DNA of 64,000 bases from Pseudophaeobacter sp. (GTDB lineage: Bacteria; Pseudomonadota; Alphaproteobacteria; Rhodobacterales; Rhodobacteraceae). The notes under the pieces were generated by a model that was given only the letters and a program-made list of their open reading frames with translations, had not been told where the DNA came from and did no database searches. Where the stretch lies: contig JALUXC010000003.1 of NCBI GenBank assembly GCA_027019165.1, positions 372,001 to 436,000 of the forward strand, read 5' to 3'. This document shows positions 61,025 through 64,000 of the stretch, piece by piece. Each line of letters begins with the position of its first letter. Within the stretch, counting starts at the first letter, position 1. The position numbers and the translations under genes were made by a program.

Positions 61025-62450
61025 CGAAATGGGGCTATTGCGCGAAGCGGCCTTGATCGATGGGCAGTGGCTGTCGCGCGATGACATGGAAGTGACAAAC
61101 CCGGCCACTGGCGGGGTCATGGGGCATGTGCCGGACTGCACCGGGGCCGAAACCGACGAGGCGATTTCCGCCGCCGAGCGGGCGATGCGGGACTGGAAGA
61201 AACGCAGCCATGCCGAGCGCGCCAATCTTCTGATGGCATGGCATGACCTGATGCTGTCCCACCAAACCGATCTGGGGAAAATCCTGAGCGCAGAGCAAGG
61301 CAAACCCCTGGCCGAGGCCAAAGGCGAGATTGCCTATGGCGCCAGCTTCGTGCGCTGGTTTGCCGAAGAGGCCCGGCGGATCAACGGCAAGGTGATCCCT
61401 GTGGCGGGCAAAAAACTGCTGGCGCTGAAGGAACCGGTTGGCGTATCGGCGATTATCACCCCCTGGAACTTCCCCAATGCGATGATCACCCGCAAAGTGG
61501 CTCCGGCTTTGGCAGCGGGCTGCACGGTTGTGATCAAACCGTCTGACCTGACGCCTTACTCCGCCCTTGCACTTGGGGTGCTTGCGGAACGTGCTGGAAT
61601 CCCGGCGGGGGTGATCAATATCGTCACCGGTCGCCCCGAGGTGATTGGCAAAGCTCTGACTGAGAGCCCGGTGGTTCGCAAACTGTCCTTCACCGGATCG
61701 ACACGGGTCGGCGCGCTTCTGGCCGAGCAATGCGCCCCGACACTGAAAAAGCTTAGTCTGGAGCTGGGCGGGAACGCGCCGTTTGTGGTCTTTGACGATG
61801 CTGATCTGGATGCAGCGGTTGAGGGTGCGATGCAATCCAAGTTCCGAAACGGCGGTCAGACCTGTGTCTGCGCCAACCGCATCCTTGTGCAGGCCGGAGT
61901 CTATGATGCCTTTGTCGAAAGGCTGGCGGCCCGTGTCGATGCCTTGCATGTCGGCCCCGGCGACGCGCCGGAGAGTGACATCGGGCCGATGATCAACGCA
62001 GCAGCGATCGAAAAGATCAACGCCCATGTGAGTGACGCCCTGGCCAAGGGTGCAAGCCGCGCGTCCAGACAGCGCGATCTTCCGGCCAACTATGCCGATC
62101 CGGTGGTGCTGCGGAATGCGACGGTCGCAATGCAATTGGCCAGTGAAGAGACGTTTGGCCCGGTTGCCCCCGTCTTCCGCTTTGAAACCGAAGATGAAGC
62201 GCTGGAAATTGCGAACGGCACGCCTTTTGGTTTGGCGGCCTATTTCTTTACCCGCGATCTGGACCGGGCATTCCGGTTTGGCGAAGCTTTGGAGTTTGGT
62301 CTGGTGGGGTTGAATACCGGCGCTGTCAGCAATGCAGAAGCGCCGTTTGGTGGCGTCAAACACTCTGGCCTTGGACGGGAGGGCGCTCAGGAAGGGATCG
62401 AGGAATACCTGGAAACCAAGGCGTTTCACATGGGGCTTGCGGCGACATAG
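61014..62450 (+). CDS. Succinate-semialdehyde dehydrogenase-like ALDH
   Basis: A 478-residue aldehyde dehydrogenase of the GabD group. Catalytic Cys in GGQTCVCANR (about 283), general base in LSLELGGNAPF (about 249), and NAD(P) motif ITPWNFPNAM and SFTGSTRVG are present. The double Cys pattern TCVC is typical of GabD-like enzymes. GGAGGCGCAGG precedes the ATG at 61014, inside the end of the TtuC-like gene (11-base overlap). Likely converts a C4-C5 semialdehyde to a dicarboxylate for the TCA cycle. Confidence 0.9.
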   Translation: MQLDEMGLLREAALIDGQWLSRDDMEVTNPATGGVMGHVPDCTGAETDEAISAAERAMRDWKKRSHAERANLLMAWHDLMLSHQTDLGKILSAEQGKPLAEAKGEIAYGASFVRWFAEEARRINGKVIPVAGKKLLALKEPVGVSAIITPWNFPNAMITRKVAPALAAGCTVVIKPSDLTPYSALALGVLAERAGIPAGVINIVTGRPEVIGKALTESPVVRKLSFTGSTRVGALLAEQCAPTLKKLSLELGGNAPFVVFDDADLDAAVEGAMQSKFRNGGQTCVCANRILVQAGVYDAFVERLAARVDALHVGPGDAPESDIGPMINAAAIEKINAHVSDALAKGASRASRQRDLPANYADPVVLRNATVAMQLASEETFGPVAPVFRFETEDEALEIANGTPFGLAAYFFTRDLDRAFRFGEALEFGLVGLNTGAVSNAEAPFGGVKHSGLGREGAQEGIEEYLETKAFHMGLAAT

Positions 62451-62748
62451 GGCAGGGATATGCCCAAGAACAGGCCGAGAAATGCGTAGCAGGACAGAAA
62501 GGGCTCAGGGGCCGAAAGATGCCAGAATCGGCCTTGCAGGCGCTTTGGTTGGCAGGGTGGTGTCAACCTGTTCGATCAGTGTTTTGGCCCAAGTTTAGGC
62601 CAAAAACGGTCTGGATGGCGGTCAGCTATACCTTTGAACAGGTGCATTGTTTCAAGAGACACAGGCCTTTTCGGCAAACGTTAAAGTTTGGATAGCGTTT
62701 TTTGGGTAGTGTCGTTCGTCAAGAGACAACTCAGCGCGGAGCCTTCGA
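62451..62748. other. Non-coding gap with two hairpins
   Basis: No gene was recognised. GGCCGA/TCGGCC (62510-62533) and TTTTGGCC/GGCCAAAA (62582-62605, perfect eight pairs with an eight-base loop) could close the catabolic operon, although neither is followed by a long T run. The last part leads into the chemoreceptor gene, whose GGAG site lies at 62738-62741. Confidence 0.5.
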
Positions 62749-64000
62749 GTGTTTTTTAAGGGTAAGACGCGGGCGACGCCCGAAAGAGCTGGTATGGATC
62801 GTGTTATCGCGGACATGATCGAGCGAACCCAGGCCACGATTCAATTCGAGGCCGACGGGACCATTGTCACGGCAAACGAGAACTTTCTGTCGTTGATGGG
62901 GTACCAGCTGAACGAGATCGTGGGCAAAAAGCACTCCATGTTCGTGGATCCCAAGTTCGCGGCTAGTGGCGACTATGCGCAATTCTGGACTGCCCTGCGC
63001 TCGGGCAGAACGATGACAGACCAATATCCCCGCCTGACCAAGGATGGGTCGGTAGTCTGGATACAGGCAACCTATGCCGCCGTGCCCGGTCCCGACGGAC
63101 AAACTGAAAAAGTAATCAAGGTCGCAACCGATGTCACGGAACGGCGGCGCGCTCTGCAAGAGGTCGCCGCAGGCCTGCAGGCCCTAAGTGAGGGGGATCT
63201 GCGCCAGCGGGTCGTGATCCGAAATGCTGAAGACATCGGCGTGATTGCCAAGGCCTACAACCGCTCGATGGAGCAGCTCGAGAAGGCGGTGAACACGGTA
63301 AAAAACGTTTCCTTTGCCGTGACCCAGACCGCATCAGAAATCAGTCAGTCCTCGACCGACCTTTCCCATCGGACCGAAAGCCAGGCGGCCACGCTCGAGC
63401 AAACGGCGGCTGCCTTGGAGCAGCTGACATCTACTGTACGCGCCGCAGCCGAGGGCGCGCACAAGGTCGAAGAGATCGTTGGAAATACGCAATCTGTCGC
63501 TGTGCAGAGCGAGCGCGTCGTATCCGATGCCATCAGCGCCATGTCTGCAATCGAGAGCTCCTCTGAAAAGATCGCAAAGATCATCACGGTGATTGATGAC
63601 ATCGCCTTCCAGACCAACTTGCTTGCGCTGAACGCCGGGGTCGAAGCTGCCAGGGCCGGGGATGCAGGGCGCGGTTTCGCAGTTGTTGCGGCCGAGGTGC
63701 GTGCCTTGGCGCAACGCTCGGCCATTGCTGCAGGGGAAATCAAGGACCTGATCAGCGAAAGTAAGGAAAACGTTGGAACAGGCGTGGATCTGGTCGGACG
63801 TAGCGGTGAGGAACTCAAGCGTATCGTCGATGCGGTTGGCACAATCTCCGGCCACATCTCTGAGATTGCAGTCGGTGCATCAGAGCAATCGACCACCTTG
63901 GTCGAGATCAGCGCAGGCGTTTCGCAGCTTGATCAGGTAACCCAGCAGAATGCCGCGATGGTTGAACAGACGACAGCGGCGACTCAGATCCTGTCGAACG
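62749..64000 (+). CDS. Soluble PAS-containing methyl-accepting chemotaxis protein, 3' end cut by window
   Basis: The visible 417 residues start [19 protein letters not shown] from a GTG with GGAG seven bases upstream; the later ATG at 62794 is an alternative. There is no membrane helix. A PAS domain (about 20-125; [25 protein letters not shown]) is followed by a HAMP-like region ([12 protein letters not shown]) and a coiled-coil signalling domain whose tip is [39 protein letters not shown]-like. The chain runs off the right edge. A cytoplasmic or redox-type sensing role is likely. Confidence 0.9.
   Translation, partial: MFFKGKTRATPERAGMDRVIADMIERTQATIQFEADGTIVTANENFLSLMGYQLNEIVGKKHSMFVDPKFAASGDYAQFWTALRSGRTMTDQYPRLTKDGSVVWIQATYAAVPGPDGQTEKVIKVATDVTERRRALQEVAAGLQALSEGDLRQRVVIRNAEDIGVIAKAYNRSMEQLEKAVNTVKNVSFAVTQTASEISQSSTDLSHRTESQAATLEQTAAALEQLTSTVRAAAEGAHKVEEIVGNTQSVAVQSERVVSDAISAMSAIESSSEKIAKIITVIDDIAFQTNLLALNAGVEAARAGDAGRGFAVVAAEVRALAQRSAIAAGEIKDLISESKENVGTGVDLVGRSGEELKRIVDAVGTISGHISEIAVGASEQSTTLVEISAGVSQLDQVTQQNAAMVEQTTAATQILSN

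Overview
The window is a chromosomal segment of an alphaproteobacterium, most likely a Rhodobacterales member of the Roseobacter group (Ruegeria/Phaeobacter-like). This is inferred from GC-rich coding, a BztABCD acidic amino acid importer, an ATP12-type F1 assembly chaperone, the order secY-adk-rpsM-rpsK-rpoA-rplQ without rpsD, and an rpmH-rnpA-yidD block with a long N-terminal extension on RnpA. No species call is made.

Layout. 1-7.4 kb: the distal spc/alpha ribosomal protein operons (rplO, secY, adk, rpsM, rpsK, rpoA, rplQ), preceded by a truncated TPR-sulfotransferase gene and a DUF1127 gene where rpmD would normally be expected. 7.4-31 kb: housekeeping genes in short operons: YitT, a Do-like protease, RarA, a Tat-exported multicopper oxidase, crcB-rluC-HAD-atp12, bztABCD, a ferredoxin-like/SixA pair, argB, an SDR, yidC-MOSC-engB, a GGDEF/EAL protein, ttcA, a DUF3833 lipoprotein and rpmH-rnpA-yidD. 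31-35 kb: a TVP38 membrane protein paired with a MerA-like disulfide reductase, an orphan sensor kinase, and two identical tRNA-Arg(ACG) genes.

35.4-62.4 kb looks like an accessory island for uptake and breakdown of organic nitrogen compounds. Its first half has two paralogous double-domain GNAT proteins, a PuuB-like amine oxidase, a haloacid dehalogenase-like HAD, an ArgE-type deacetylase, a class III aminotransferase and a 2-hydroxyacid dehydrogenase, followed by a complete oligopeptide/opine-type ABC importer and an Lrp regulator. Its second half has two DAO-family flavoenzymes, a LysR regulator, HyuA/HyuB (hydantoinase/oxoprolinase), the [2Fe-2S] gamma and FAD alpha subunits of a hydroxyproline/opine-type dehydrogenase, two aldehyde dehydrogenases and a TtuC-like decarboxylating dehydrogenase. 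Start-stop overlaps join hyuA, hyuB, gamma and alpha. The window ends inside a soluble PAS-containing chemoreceptor. The proposed pathway is: import, ring opening by HyuAB, oxidative deamination by the flavo-iron-sulfur complex, then semialdehyde oxidation. The substrate cannot be read from the sequence.

No CRISPR array, insertion sequence, prophage or recombinase was seen. Structured non-coding signals include terminator-like hairpins inside the rplO/secY and bztA/bztB junctions, a six-codon leader ORF coupled to a GNAT gene, and several inverted repeats in divergent promoters.
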